Part shown: in pieces, positions 35,932 to 50,642 of the stretch
Position numbering within the stretch: position 1 is the first letter of the stretch
Layout: each line of letters opens with the position of its first letter
Notes under the pieces: model-generated
Told to the model about the DNA's origin: nothing
The model's database searches: none
What the model saw: only the letters and a program-made list of their open reading frames with translations
Source: Maratus speciosus
Lineage: Eukaryota; Arthropoda; Arachnida; Araneae; Salticidae
NCBI GenBank assembly: GCA_963932465.1
Contig: OZ010786.1
Span: 596,801,038 to 596,865,037, forward strand
DNA length: 64,000 nt
Direction of reading: 5' to 3'
Made by a program: the position numbers and the translations under genes

Positions 35932-37676
35932 TATTAAAAATGTCGGAATTCTAATCTCAATAGCACTCTGGTAAATCTGGCAAATATCCCTACTATTTAT
36001 GGAACACTATTCCTTTAAGTGCGTTTTAGTGATCTTAAAGAACTTTATACATATGCATCATACATATTATACATATGCTTATAATACGTAATACATTTGC
36101 ATCATACATATTATAGGTATGTGTATAATAAATAATACATATGCATCATTATGACGTCAGAACAAACAAAATATTTTTTGTCGCCAAATTTGAGAATTGA
36201 CATGATATTTGATATATTACCAAATTTGGTGACACTTCGCTAAATGTCGCCAAGCTTGGCGAGTATTTGACGTTTCTGGCTATTTTTCAATGAGTTAATT
36301 ATTAATGGGAGTCATCTATTTATATATTTCCGCATATCATCTGAATAGTTAAATAATATAACGTACGAATATTTCCAAAGTGCCAGTAGTTTTGTCACTG
36401 CACAAAACCTCTGCTATTGTTAATATATTGTACTGTTATTATACTTACTGTGACTATGTTGTTAATCTTTACTCTGCTGAAACTTCTGTATTATATAAAT
36501 AGAATTTACAGAAACTATTAAAGCACCGAAACTGACAATTCTCCTTATGATTATTATAATTTTATAATATGTAACCTGTTAATCGATATGTACCGTTAGA
36601 AGGAATCTTCTATAATCCGGTTCCTCGCATTTTAGTTTTCAGGTTTCGAATAAAATTAGCTAAAAACTTAAAACCATGGCATATTGGCTAGTTCTTCAAC
36701 ACGATTTGATGAGAAGAATGATAGATTTTCAAATGGATCATAGCAGTGAGCCCGTGCACCTTCTATTCTTCCGTAATCGAGTCTATTGAAAAGGTTAGCA
36801 TGAAACAAAAAGATATTAGCATCAATATGGTTTAATATAAATGCAGATATTATCAAAGGATTTAATAAGAATCAATTCACTTGTACCCAATCGTATCAGT
36901 TAAAAAACAATAATTGGCAGTGAACCCAATTAGAAAAGATTATTTAATACGATTAAAAATATCCGCATTAGAGAACGAATCGTAACTGACAAGGAAATAT
37001 GCATAAGTGAGTTAAGAGATATTTGTCATGAAAGAATGAAATACATAACAACACAAAATATATGATGTGCTTCCATGATCGTAAAGAGTTCTTGATTTCT
37101 CTATCAATAGCTTCCAACTTGGCGAAAGAATGGGCAAGTAAATTAAAATATGAATAACAGTAACATGATGCAACGTTTAACATGCAATTAATAGAGTATA
37201 TACTGCTTGCTAGAGGTGGCTAGTACTTTAATATAAAAAGAAATAAAGTATGAATTTGTAAAGCTCAATAAAATAAATTTAGATATTTTTATGCTAGCCG
37301 GGCGCGAGTGGCAAATCGCCAAATACTGTTCCCAACTCTATTGTTCATTGCATTCATTTCATTTAAAAATATAAACTTTTCAGTCATCTCATTTAAAATA
37401 GATGCATTTCCCTCATTTTATTTAATAGAATATTTAACATAGAAATAAATAAATAAATAAATAACAAATAATAACATAAACCAAAATATTTTATTTGAAA
37501 ATCAAAGCATTGTTTCTAATTTACACATGTGAAAAATGAAAACTACTATTGGCGAAAAAACAAAATGCTAATTAAGAGATTTGCTCCTGGCTAACATAAA
37601 AGTACTGAAATTTAAGTTTTTTTAATATTAATATAGCTTAGAAAAAAACTAGAAAAAACATACAAAAAGTAGTGAT

Positions 37677-38649
37677 ATCCCGACAAAAAGTTTTCGGTAA
37701 AAAAAAAAAAAAATCGCCAAGTTCTCCTTAATGTTTCGGCCAGAAAAAGTAGTGATATCTGAAGTTCGCACAAGGGCACAAGTTAAAAGCCAAACATCCC
37801 AAATCTTTCATTGAAAATGGCTTCCTGCGACTTGGCCGTTAATGCCTTCGAGAGGGTTTTTCAAATTTTAAAGTATGTATAAATAAGCTACATGACAACT
37901 ACATTTTTTGATTATTTTAGACATTTTGTGGCACAAAGTACAGAAATAAAATACACATTTGAAAAAAAGCATTTAAACCACTCCAGTCTATTTAAATGCT
38001 TAGAAGTTAAATATAACAAAATACTTGTATTCAGAAGGTAATATCCCTAATTTCTAAAACATAATTAATATCAGCTTTTAACAGTTTATACATCGAATAC
38101 CTCTTAATGTATGCAAACAAACTATAATAAATTTTCAAACGAAAAAAATCTCTTTCGTCAATGCACAAGATTTCAATATTATACAATAAAATATAATGTA
38201 ACATATTGTGAGATTTGAAGAAAGTAAATTTTGTTTTATTTCTTAGGTTTTACGTTAATGACTTTAGCTTTAGACCGTACGAAATGGCAATTAAACCACA
38301 TGTGGACTAAATGATCTATAATCAAAACTATTGTTTGTTGAAATTGAATGGTATTTATCAGAAATCTTTTACTTATAATGTCTTTATGTGAATTTGCCTC
38401 TTTGCATACTAATATTAATTTTAATATTTAAATAATTCATAAATGCGAAATTTCCAATCATTAATTTTGAAATGCTGTAGAAGGCATTAACGGCCAAGTC
38501 GCAGGAAGCCATTTTCAATGAAAGATTTGGGATGTTTGGCTTTTAACTTGTGCCCTTGTGCGAACTTCAGATATCACTACTTTTTCTGGCCGAAACATTA
38601 AGGAGAACTTGGCGCTTTTTTTTTTTTACCGAAAACTTTTTGTTGGGAT
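37677..38649. mobile_element. TIR element with ATCCC(A/G)ACAAAAAG ends, U1
   Basis: Inverted arms of about 180 bp: ATCCCGACAAAAAGTTTTCG, poly(A), cgccaagttctcc, caaatctttcattgaaaatg, mirrored at the right end. The middle of about 600 bp is non-coding. Right of the element is atatatatgc. No clean TSD was found, so the superfamily is unassigned. Confidence 0.8.
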
Positions 38650-39540
38650 ATATATATGCTTTTCCAAAGTTGTTTGTTAAATAGAAAAAATGAATATACC
38701 TAAAAATTTTAATCAGTATAGGTTATGATATATTTATGATATTAAAACAATAAAACATTTAACAAAATATAACCGCAATTCAGTACGTTTCCGAAATAGT
38801 AGCCTTGGCGAAATACAGAAAATAGCCTTGACGAGAAAAGAAATTTGATAATAACATATTTTCTGGCAACCTATTTACTGTGTCATATACACAAGCAATT
38901 TTACCATATGTATACAATTTATTTAATGTAAGGAACCCGTTTATTTATTTTTATATACCAACATAAATAATTTGTATATAAAAAATAGTATTTTATACAT
39001 GTATAAATAAAATGTTTATATGTCTATAAATACATATTTAAATAACACAAAAGTTCATCAGGTTTGTTTTCATAGTTGTTTATATCATTTGGCAACATAT
39101 CTCAGTTTCTGAAGCCCGAATTGCGCCAAGATAAAAAAAAAAAAAAACGATAAGGTCCCTATAGTGGAAAAATATCCTAATTCCATACGAAAGTTTAAAA
39201 ATCTCCTTTTAATTAAATGAAATGTGTAACTAATAAACTGTCTTTAACGATGTGCGATAGATGCGGCGTACGAAGTCCGCTGCTGATGTTATTACATTGT
39301 ATTATTAGCCTACTTACTGCTAATTTATTGTTAATTTTAAATCTGTAAATGAAAGATTATGGTTATAGATAAGATATGTTGGTCGCCAAAACCCGATTAC
39401 AGAAAATTAGCCTGAGTTATAAAGCTGTTACATGATTTCAAGCTGAATGAATTTTTATGTGCTTTTACACAAATCTTAATAAGGCAAATCTTTCAGTTTA
39501 TCTTTCTATCTTTTACTTCCTTAAAAATAATTTTATTAAA

Positions 39541-39934
39541 GACCGGGAGGCGTCTTCACAGATCATCACCTCATCGAGTTGACGGCTGAAATTTTAGGAT
39601 TAGTTAAATATCGATTAGCGTATTGAAATGTAACTGGTCTGCCAAGTCATATCTTTGTGGAAACCACCTACAGACCCAATTTTACGGGGTTAATTGGGGG
39701 ATTTTCCATTGTGTTTCCTGCACCCATTCCTCCATGTTTCCAAACTTTTGGATGCAGGAAAATACAATAGTAAACCTATCAGTTAACCACTAAAATTAGG
39801 TCTTCAGGTGGTTTCTACCAAGATATGACTTAACAGACCAGTTGCATTTAAATATGCTAATCTAGTTTTAACTAATCCTAAAATTTCAGCTGTAAACTCG
39901 ATGAGGTGATGGTTTGTACAGACGCCTCCCGGTC
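39541..39934. repeat. near-palindromic element in U2
   Basis: A 394-bp foldback with ends gaccgggaggcgtc and gacgcctcccggtc, perfectly complementary over 14 bp. The arms continue with catcacctcatcgagtt in both. Confidence 0.85.
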
Positions 39935-41671
39935 TATTATAAATGTCGGAATTCTAATCTCAATAGCACTCTGGTCAATCTGGCAATTATCCCTACTGTT
40001 TATGGAACACTATTCCTTTAAGTGCGTTTTAGTGATGTTAATGAACTTATCCATATGCATCATACATATTATACATATGCATATAATACGTAATACATTT
40101 GCATCATACATATTATAGGTATGTGTATAATACATAATACATATGCATCATTATGACGTCAGAATAAACAAAACATTTTTTGTCACCAAATTTGAGAATT
40201 GACATGATATATTACCAAATTTGGCGAAACTTTGCTAAATGTCGCCAAGCTTGGCGAATATTTGACGCTAGTGGCTATTTTTCAATGAGTTAATTATTAA
40301 TGCGAGCCATCTATTTTTATTTTTCCGCATATCATCTGAATAGTCAAATGATATAACGTACTAATATTTCCAAAGTGCCAGTAGTTTTGTCACTGCACAA
40401 AACCTCTGCTATTGTTAATATATTGTACTGTTATTATACTTACTGTGACTATGTTGTTAATCTTTACTCTGCTGAAACTTCTGTATTATATAAATAGAAT
40501 TTACAGAAACTATTAAAGCACCGAAACTGACAATTCTCCTTATGATTATTATAATTTTATAATATGTAACCTGTTAATCGATATGTACCGTTAGAAGGAA
40601 TCTTCTATAATCCGGTTCCTCGCATTTTAGTTTTCAGGTTTCGAATAAAATTAGCTAAAAACTTAAAACCATGGCATATTGGCTAGTTCTTCAACACGAT
40701 TTGATGAGAAGAATGATAGATTTTCAAATGGATCATAGCAGTGAGCCCGTGCACCTTCTATTCTTCCGTAATCGAGTCTATTGAAAAGGTTAGCATGAAA
40801 CAAAAAGATATTAGCATCAATATGGTTTAATATAAATGCAGATATTATCAAAGGATTTAATAAGAATCAATTCACTTGTACCCAATCGTATCAGTTAAAA
40901 TACAATAATTGGCAGTGAACCCAATTAGAAAAGATTATTTAATACGATTAAAAATTTCCGCATTAGAGAACGAATCGTAACTGACAAGGAAATATGCATA
41001 AGTGAGTTAAGAGATATTTGTCATGAAAGAATGAAATACATAACAACACAAAATATATGATGTGCTTCCATGATCGTAAAGAGTTCTTGATTTCTCTATC
41101 AATAGCTTCCAACTTGGCGAAAGAATGGGCAAGTAAATTAAAATATGAATAACAGTAACATGATGCAACGTTTAACATGCAATTAATAGAGTATATACTG
41201 CTTGCTAGAGGTGGCTAGTACTTTAATATAAAAAGAAATAAAGTATGAATTTGTTAAGCTCAATAAAATAAATTTAGGTATTTTTATGCTAGCCGGGCGC
41301 GAGTGGCAAATCGCCAAATACTGTTCCCAACTCTATTGTTCATTGCATTCATTTCATTTAAAAATATAAACTTTTCAGTCATCTCATTTAAAATAGATGC
41401 ATTTCCCTCATTTTATTTAATAGAATATTTAACATAGAAATAAATAAATAAATAAATAACAAATAATAACATAAACCAAAATATTTTATTTGAAAATCAA
41501 AGCATTGTTTCTAATTTACACATGTGAAAAATGAAAACTACTATTGGCGAAAAAACAAAATGCTAATTAAGAGATTTGCTCCTGGCTAACATAAAAGTAC
41601 TGAAATTTAAGTTTTTTTAATATTAATATAGCTTAGAAAAAAACTAGAAAAAACATACAAAAAGTAGTGAT

Positions 41672-42645
41672 ATCCCAACAAAAAGTTTTCGGTAAAAAAA
41701 AAAAAAAGCGCCAAGTTCTCCTTAATGTTTCGGCCAGAAAAAGTAGTGATATCTGAAGTTCGCACAAGGGCACAAGTTAAAAGCCAAACATCCCAAATCT
41801 TTCATTGAAAATGGCTTCCTGCGACTTGGCCGTTAATGCCTTCGAGAGGGTTTTTCAAATTTTAAAGTATGTATAAATAAGCTACATGACAACTACATTT
41901 TTTGATTATTTTAGACATTTTGTGGCACAAAGTACAGAAATAAAATACACATTTGAAAAAAAGCATTTAAACCACTCCAGTCTATTTAAATGCTTAGAAG
42001 TTAAATATAACAAAATACTTGTATTCAGAAGGTAATATCCCTAATTTCTAAAACATAATTAATATCAGCTTTTAACAGTTTATACATCGAATACCTCTTA
42101 ATGTATGCAAACAAACTATAATAAATTTTCAAACGAAAAAATCTCTTTCGTCAATGCACAAGATTTCAATATTATACAATAAAATATAATGTAACATATT
42201 GTGAGATTTGAAGAAAGTAAATTTTGTTTTATTTCTTAGGTTTTACGTTAATGACTTTAGCTTTAGACCGTACGAAATGGCAATTAAACCACATGTGGAC
42301 TAAATGATCTATAATCAAAACTATTGTTTGTTGAAATTGAATGGTATTTATCAGAAATCTTTTACTTATAATGTCTTTATGTGAATTTGCCTCTTTGCAT
42401 ACTAATATTAATTTTAATATTTAAATAATTCATAAATGCGAAATTTCCAATCATTAATTTTGAAATGCTGTAGAAGGCATTAACGGCCAAGTCGCAGGAA
42501 GCCATTTTCAATGAAAGATTTGGGATGTTTGGCTTTTAACTTGTGCCCTTGTGCGAACTTCAGATATCACTACTTTTTCTGGCCGAAACATTAAGGAGAA
42601 CTTGGCGCGTTTTTTTTTTTTTTACCGAAAACTTTTTGTTGGGAT
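41672..42645. mobile_element. TIR element with ATCCCAACAAAAAG ends, U2
   Basis: Same element as 37677-38649. Homopolymer lengths next to gcgccaag differ between copies. Confidence 0.8.
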
Positions 42646-43539
42646 ATATATATGCTTTTCCAAAGTTGTTTGTTAAATAGAAAAAATGAATATACCTAAA
42701 AATTTTAATCAGTATAGGTTATGATATATTTATGATATTAAAACAATAAAACATTTAACAAAATATAACCGCAATTCAGTACGTTTCCGAAATAGTAGCC
42801 TTGGCGAAATACAGAAAATAGCCTTGACGAGAAAAGAAATTTGATAATAACGTATTTTCTGGCAACCTATTTACTGTGTCATATACACAAGCAATTTTAC
42901 CATATGTATACAATTTATTTAATGTAAGGAACCCGTTTATTTATTTTTATATACCAACATAAATAATTTGTATATAAAAAATAGTATTTTATACATGTAT
43001 AAATAAAATGTTTATATGTCTATAAATACATATTTAAATAACACAAAAGTTCATCAGGTTTGTTTTCATAGTTGTTTATATCATTTGGCAACATATCTCA
43101 GTTTCTGAAGCCCGAATTGCGCCAAGATAAAAAAAAAAAAAAAAAACGATAAGGTCCCTATAGTGGAAAAATATCCTAATTCCATACGAAAGTTTAAAAA
43201 TCTCCTTTTAATTAAATGAAATGTGTAACTAATAAACTGTCTTTAACGATGTGCGATAGATGCGGCGTACGAAGTCCGCTGCTGATGTTATTACATTGTA
43301 TTATTAGCCTACTTACTGCTAATTTATTGTTAATTTTAAATCTGTAAATGAAAGATTATGGTTATAGATAAGATATGTTGGTCGCCAAAACCCGATTACA
43401 GAAAATTAGCCTGAGTTATAAAGCTGTTACATGATTTCAAGCTGAATGAATTTTTATGTGCTTTTACACAAATCTTAATAAGGCAAATCTTTCAGTTTAT
43501 CTTTCTATCTTTTACTTCCTTAAAAATAATTTTATTAAA

Positions 43540-43933
43540 GACCGGGAGGCGTCTTCACAGATCATCACCTCATCGAGTTGACGGCTGAAATTTTAGGATT
43601 AGTTAAATATCGATTAGCGTATTGAAATGTAACTGGTCTGCCAAGTCATATCTTTGTGGAAACCACCTACAGACCCAATTTTACGGGGTTAATTGGGGGA
43701 TTTTCCATTGTGTTTCCTGCACCCATTCCTCCATGTTTCCAAACTTTTGGATGCAGGAAAATACAATAGTAAACCTATCAGTTAACCACTAAAATTAGGT
43801 CTTCAGGTGGTTTCTACCAAGATATGACTTAACAGACCAGTTGCATTTAAATATGCTAATCTAGTTTTAACTAATCCTAAAATTTCAGCTGTAAACTCGA
43901 TGAGGTGATGGTTTGTACAGACGCCTCCCGGTC
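43540..43933. repeat. near-palindromic element in U3
   Basis: Same 394-bp foldback as in U2. Confidence 0.85.
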
Positions 43934-45670
43934 TATTATAAATGTCGGAATTCTAATCTCAATAGCACTCTGGTCAATCTGGCAATTATCCCTACTGTTT
44001 ATGGAACACTATTCCTTTAAGTGCGTTTTAGTGATGTTAATGAACTTATCCATATGCATCATACATATTATACATATGCATATAATACGTAATACATTTG
44101 CATCATACATATTATAGGTATGTGTATAATACATAATACATATGCATCATTATGACGTCAGAATAAACAAAACATTTTTTGTCACCAAATTTGAGAATTG
44201 ACATGATATATTACCAAATTTGGCGAAACTTTGCTAAATGTCGCCAAGCTTGGCGAATATTTGACGCTAGTGGCTATTTTTCAATGAGTTAATTATTAAT
44301 GCGAGCCATCTATTTTTATTTTTCCGCATATCATCTGAATAGTCAAATGATATAACGTACTAATATTTCCAAAGTGCCAGTAGTTTTGTCACTGCACAAA
44401 ACCTCTGCTATTGTTAATATATTGTACTGTTATTATACTTACTGTGACTATGTTGTTAATCTTTACTCTGCTGAAACTTCTGTATTATATAAATAGAATT
44501 TACAGAAACTATTAAAGCACCGAAACTGACAATTCTCCTTATGATTATTATAATTTTATAATATGTAACCTGTTAATCGATATGTACCGTTAGAAGGAAT
44601 CTTCTATAATCCGGTTCCTCGCATTTTAGTTTTCAGGTTTCGAATAAAATTAGCTAAAAACTTAAAACCATGGCATATTGGCTAGTTCTTCAACACGATT
44701 TGATGAGAAGAATGATAGATTTTCAAATGGATCATAGCAGTGAGCCCGTGCACCTTCTATTCTTCCGTAATCGAGTCTATTGAAAAGGTTAGCATGAAAC
44801 AAAAAGATATTAGCATCAATATGGTTTAATATAAATGCAGATATTATCAAAGGATTTAATAAGAATCAATTCACTTGTACCCAATCGTATCAGTTAAAAT
44901 ACAATAATTGGCAGTGAACCCAATTAGAAAAGATTATTTAATACGATTAAAAATTTCCGCATTAGAGAACGAATCGTAACTGACAAGGAAATATGCATAA
45001 GTGAGTTAAGAGATATTTGTCATGAAAGAATGAAATACATAACAACACAAAATATATGATGTGCTTCCATGATCGTAAAGAGTTCTTGATTTCTCTATCA
45101 ATAGCTTCCAACTTGGCGAAAGAATGGGCAAGTAAATTAAAATATGAATAACAGTAACATGATGCAACGTTTAACATGCAATTAATAGAGTATATACTGC
45201 TTGCTAGAGGTGGCTAGTACTTTAATATAAAAAGAAATAAAGTATGAATTTGTTAAGCTCAATAAAATAAATTTAGGTATTTTTATGCTAGCCGGGCGCG
45301 AGTGGCAAATCGCCAAATACTGTTCCCAACTCTATTGTTCATTGCATTCATTTCATTTAAAAATATAAACTTTTCAGTCATCTCATTTAAAATAGATGCA
45401 TTTCCCTCATTTTATTTAATAGAATATTTAACATAGAAATAAATAAATAAATAAATAACAAATAATAACATAAACCAAAATATTTTATTTGAAAATCAAA
45501 GCATTGTTTCTAATTTACACATGTGAAAAATGAAAACTACTATTGGCGAAAAAACAAAATGCTAATTAAGAGATTTGCTCCTGGCTAACATAAAAGTACT
45601 GAAATTTAAGTTTTTTTAATATTAATATAGCTTAGAAAAAAACTAGAAAAAACATACAAAAAGTAGTGAT

Positions 45671-46644
45671 ATCCCAACAAAAAGTTTTCGGTAAAAAAAA
45701 AAAAAAGCGCCAAGTTCTCCTTAATGTTTCGGCCAGAAAAAGTAGTGATATCTGAAGTTCGCACAAGGGCACAAGTTAAAAGCCAAACATCCCAAATCTT
45801 TCATTGAAAATGGCTTCCTGCGACTTGGCCGTTAATGCCTTCGAGAGGGTTTTTCAAATTTTAAAGTATGTATAAATAAGCTACATGACAACTACATTTT
45901 TTGATTATTTTAGACATTTTGTGGCACAAAGTACAGAAATAAAATACACATTTGAAAAAAAGCATTTAAACCACTCCAGTCTATTTAAATGCTTAGAAGT
46001 TAAATATAACAAAATACTTGTATTCAGAAGGTAATATCCCTAATTTCTAAAACATAATTAATATCAGCTTTTAACAGTTTATACATCGAATACCTCTTAA
46101 TGTATGCAAACAAACTATAATAAATTTTCAAACGAAAAAATCTCTTTCGTCAATGCACAAGATTTCAATATTATACAATAAAATATAATGTAACATATTG
46201 TGAGATTTGAAGAAAGTAAATTTTGTTTTATTTCTTAGGTTTTACGTTAATGACTTTAGCTTTAGACCGTACGAAATGGCAATTAAACCACATGTGGACT
46301 AAATGATCTATAATCAAAACTATTGTTTGTTGAAATTGAATGGTATTTATCAGAAATCTTTTACTTATAATGTCTTTATGTGAATTTGCCTCTTTGCATA
46401 CTAATATTAATTTTAATATTTAAATAATTCATAAATGCGAAATTTCCAATCATTAATTTTGAAATGCTGTAGAAGGCATTAACGGCCAAGTCGCAGGAAG
46501 CCATTTTCAATGAAAGATTTGGGATGTTTGGCTTTTAACTTGTGCCCTTGTGCGAACTTCAGATATCACTACTTTTTCTGGCCGAAACATTAAGGAGAAC
46601 TTGGCGCGTTTTTTTTTTTTTTACCGAAAACTTTTTGTTGGGAT
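45671..46644. mobile_element. TIR element with ATCCCAACAAAAAG ends, U3
   Basis: Same element as 41672-42645. Confidence 0.8.
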
Positions 46645-47538
46645 ATATATATGCTTTTCCAAAGTTGTTTGTTAAATAGAAAAAATGAATATACCTAAAA
46701 ATTTTAATCAGTATAGGTTATGATATATTTATGATATTAAAACAATAAAACATTTAACAAAATATAACCGCAATTCAGTACGTTTCCGAAATAGTAGCCT
46801 TGGCGAAATACAGAAAATAGCCTTGACGAGAAAAGAAATTTGATAATAACGTATTTTCTGGCAACCTATTTACTGTGTCATATACACAAGCAATTTTACC
46901 ATATGTATACAATTTATTTAATGTAAGGAACCCGTTTATTTATTTTTATATACCAACATAAATAATTTGTATATAAAAAATAGTATTTTATACATGTATA
47001 AATAAAATGTTTATATGTCTATAAATACATATTTAAATAACACAAAAGTTCATCAGGTTTGTTTTCATAGTTGTTTATATCATTTGGCAACATATCTCAG
47101 TTTCTGAAGCCCGAATTGCGCCAAGATAAAAAAAAAAAAAAAAAACGATAAGGTCCCTATAGTGGAAAAATATCCTAATTCCATACGAAAGTTTAAAAAT
47201 CTCCTTTTAATTAAATGAAATGTGTAACTAATAAACTGTCTTTAACGATGTGCGATAGATGCGGCGTACGAAGTCCGCTGCTGATGTTATTACATTGTAT
47301 TATTAGCCTACTTACTGCTAATTTATTGTTAATTTTAAATCTGTAAATGAAAGATTATGGTTATAGATAAGATATGTTGGTCGCCAAAACCCGATTACAG
47401 AAAATTAGCCTGAGTTATAAAGCTGTTACATGATTTCAAGCTGAATGAATTTTTATGTGCTTTTACACAAATCTTAATAAGGCAAATCTTTCAGTTTATC
47501 TTTCTATCTTTTACTTCCTTAAAAATAATTTTATTAAA

Positions 47539-47932
47539 GACCGGGAGGCGTCTTCACAGATCATCACCTCATCGAGTTGACGGCTGAAATTTTAGGATTA
47601 GTTAAATATCGATTAGCGTATTGAAATGTAACTGGTCTGCCAAGTCATATCTTTGTGGAAACCACCTACAGACCCAATTTTACGGGGTTAATTGGGGGAT
47701 TTTCCATTGTGTTTCCTGCACCCATTCCTCCATGTTTCCAAACTTTTGGATGCAGGAAAATACAATAGTAAACCTATCAGTTAACCACTAAAATTAGGTC
47801 TTCAGGTGGTTTCTACCAAGATATGACTTAACAGACCAGTTGCATTTAAATATGCTAATCTAGTTTTAACTAATCCTAAAATTTCAGCTGTAAACTCGAT
47901 GAGGTGATGGTTTGTACAGACGCCTCCCGGTC
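47539..47932. repeat. near-palindromic element in U4
   Basis: Same 394-bp foldback as in U2. Confidence 0.85.
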
Positions 47933-49669
47933 TATTATAAATGTCGGAATTCTAATCTCAATAGCACTCTGGTCAATCTGGCAATTATCCCTACTGTTTA
48001 TGGAACACTATTCCTTTAAGTGCGTTTTAGTGATGTTAATGAACTTATCCATATGCATCATACATATTATACATATGCATATAATACGTAATACATTTGC
48101 ATCATACATATTATAGGTATGTGTATAATACATAATACATATGCATCATTATGACGTCAGAATAAACAAAACATTTTTTGTCACCAAATTTGAGAATTGA
48201 CATGATATATTACCAAATTTGGCGAAACTTTGCTAAATGTCGCCAAGCTTGGCGAATATTTGACGCTAGTGGCTATTTTTCAATGAGTTAATTATTAATG
48301 CGAGCCATCTATTTTTATTTTTCCGCATATCATCTGAATAGTCAAATGATATAACGTACTAATATTTCCAAAGTGCCAGTAGTTTTGTCACTGCACAAAA
48401 CCTCTGCTATTGTTAATATATTGTACTGTTATTATACTTACTGTGACTATGTTGTTAATCTTTACTCTGCTGAAACTTCTGTATTATATAAATAGAATTT
48501 ACAGAAACTATTAAAGCACCGAAACTGACAATTCTCCTTATGATTATTATAATTTTATAATATGTAACCTGTTAATCGATATGTACCGTTAGAAGGAATC
48601 TTCTATAATCCGGTTCCTCGCATTTTAGTTTTCAGGTTTCGAATAAAATTAGCTAAAAACTTAAAACCATGGCATATTGGCTAGTTCTTCAACACGATTT
48701 GATGAGAAGAATGATAGATTTTCAAATGGATCATAGCAGTGAGCCCGTGCACCTTCTATTCTTCCGTAATCGAGTCTATTGAAAAGGTTAGCATGAAACA
48801 AAAAGATATTAGCATCAATATGGTTTAATATAAATGCAGATATTATCAAAGGATTTAATAAGAATCAATTCACTTGTACCCAATCGTATCAGTTAAAATA
48901 CAATAATTGGCAGTGAACCCAATTAGAAAAGATTATTTAATACGATTAAAAATTTCCGCATTAGAGAACGAATCGTAACTGACAAGGAAATATGCATAAG
49001 TGAGTTAAGAGATATTTGTCATGAAAGAATGAAATACATAACAACACAAAATATATGATGTGCTTCCATGATCGTAAAGAGTTCTTGATTTCTCTATCAA
49101 TAGCTTCCAACTTGGCGAAAGAATGGGCAAGTAAATTAAAATATGAATAACAGTAACATGATGCAACGTTTAACATGCAATTAATAGAGTATATACTGCT
49201 TGCTAGAGGTGGCTAGTACTTTAATATAAAAAGAAATAAAGTATGAATTTGTAAAGCTCAATAAAATAAATTTAGGTATTTTTATGCTAGCCGGGCGCGA
49301 GTGGCAAATCGCCAAATACTGTTCCCAAATCTATTGTTCATTGCATTCATTTCATTTAAAAATATAAACTTTTCAGTCATCTCATTTAAAATAGATGCAT
49401 TTCCCTCATTTTATTTAATAGAATATTTAACATAGAAATAAATAAATAAATAAATAACAAATAATAACATAAACCAAAATATTTTATTTGAAAATCAAAG
49501 CATTGTTTCTAATTTACACATGTGAAAAATGAAAACTACTATTGGCGAAAAAACAAAATGCTAATTAAGAGATTTGCTCCTGGCTAACATAAAAGTACTG
49601 AAATTTAAGTTTTTTTAATATTAATATAGCTTAGAAAAAAACTAGAAAAAACATACAAAAAGTAGTGAT

Positions 49670-50642
49670 ATCCCAACAAAAAGTTTTCGGTAAAAAAAAA
49701 AAAAAGCGCCAAGTTCTCCTTAATGTTTCGGCCAGAAAAAGTAGTGATATCTGAAGTTCGCACAAGGGCACAAGTTAAAAGCCAAACATCCCAAATCTTT
49801 CATTGAAAATGGCTTCCTGCGACTTGGCCGTTAATGCCTTCGAGAGGGTTTTTCAAATTTTAAAGTATGTATAAATAAGCTACATGACAACTACATTTTT
49901 TGATTATTTTAGACATTTTGTGGCACAAAGTACAGAAATAAAATACACATTTGAAAAAAAGCATTTAAACCACTCCAGTCTATTTAAATGCTTAGAAGTT
50001 AAATATAACAAAATACTTGTATTCAGAAGGTAATATCCCTAATTTCTAAAACATAATTAATATCAGCTTTTAACAGTTTATACATCGAATACCTCTTAAT
50101 GTATGCAAACAAACTATAATAAATTTTCAAACGAAAAAAATCTCTTTCGTCAATGCACAAGATTTCAATATTATACAATAAAATATAATGTAACATATTG
50201 TGAGATTTGAAGAAAGTAAATTTTGTTTTATTTCTTAGGTTTTACGTTAATGACTTTAGCTTTAGACCGTACGAAATGGCAATTAAACCACATGTGGACT
50301 AAATGATCTATAATCAAAACTATTGTTTGTTGAAATTGAATGGTATTTATCAGAAATCTTTTACTTATAATGTCTTTATGTGAATTTGCCTCTTTGCATA
50401 CTAATATTAATTTTAATATTTAAATAATTCATAAATGCGAAATTTCCAATCATTAATTTTGAAATGCTGTAGAAGGCATTAACGGCCAAGTCGCAGGAAG
50501 CCATTTTCAATGAAAGATTTGGGATGTTTGGCTTTTAACTTGTGCCCTTGTGCGAACTTCAGATATCACTACTTTTTCTGGCCGAAACATTAAGGAGAAC
50601 TTGGCGCTTTTTTTTTTTTTACCGAAAACTTTTTGTTGGGAT
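49670..50642. mobile_element. TIR element with ATCCCAACAAAAAG ends, U4
   Basis: Same element as 41672-42645. Confidence 0.8.

Larger units (their letters stand above)
34648..38649. repeat. 4-kb tandem unit U1 (left half divergent)
   Basis: First of five head-to-tail units beginning tatatatgcttttccaa and ending with the GGGAT end of a TIR element. Up to about 36367 it differs visibly from U2-U4; from 36368 onward it is almost identical to them. It contains a Merlin-type segment (about 34780-35168), a near-palindromic element (35543-35931) and a TIR element (37677-38649). The short ORFs it shares with the other units are not evidence of genes, since whole units are copied. Confidence 0.93.
38650..42645. 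repeat. 4-kb tandem unit U2
   Basis: Nearly identical to U3 and U4; differences are a few substitutions and homopolymer lengths. It holds a Merlin-type segment, a near-palindrome (39541-39934), TTGGCG-rich DNA (about 40185-40270), an (aaat)n tract (41438-41458) and a TIR element (41672-42645). Confidence 0.95.
42646..46644. repeat. 4-kb tandem unit U3
   Basis: Offset 3,999 bp from U2 at matched landmarks. Same internal order: Merlin-type segment, near-palindrome 43540-43933, TIR element 45671-46644. Confidence 0.95.
46645..50642. repeat. 4-kb tandem unit U4
   Basis: Offset 3,999 bp from U3 at the landmark aatatttccaaagtgc. A private substitution reads cccaaatct at about 49325, where U2 and U3 read cccaactct. 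Near-palindrome 47539-47932; TIR element 49670-50642. Confidence 0.95.

Noticed and set aside
36668..49176. Repeated ORFs of 62, 71 and 70 codons in every 4-kb unit
   Set aside because: Identical proteins recur only because whole units are copied. They have no recognisable motif, overlap AT-rich DNA, and the corresponding right half of U5, which is diverged, does not preserve them.
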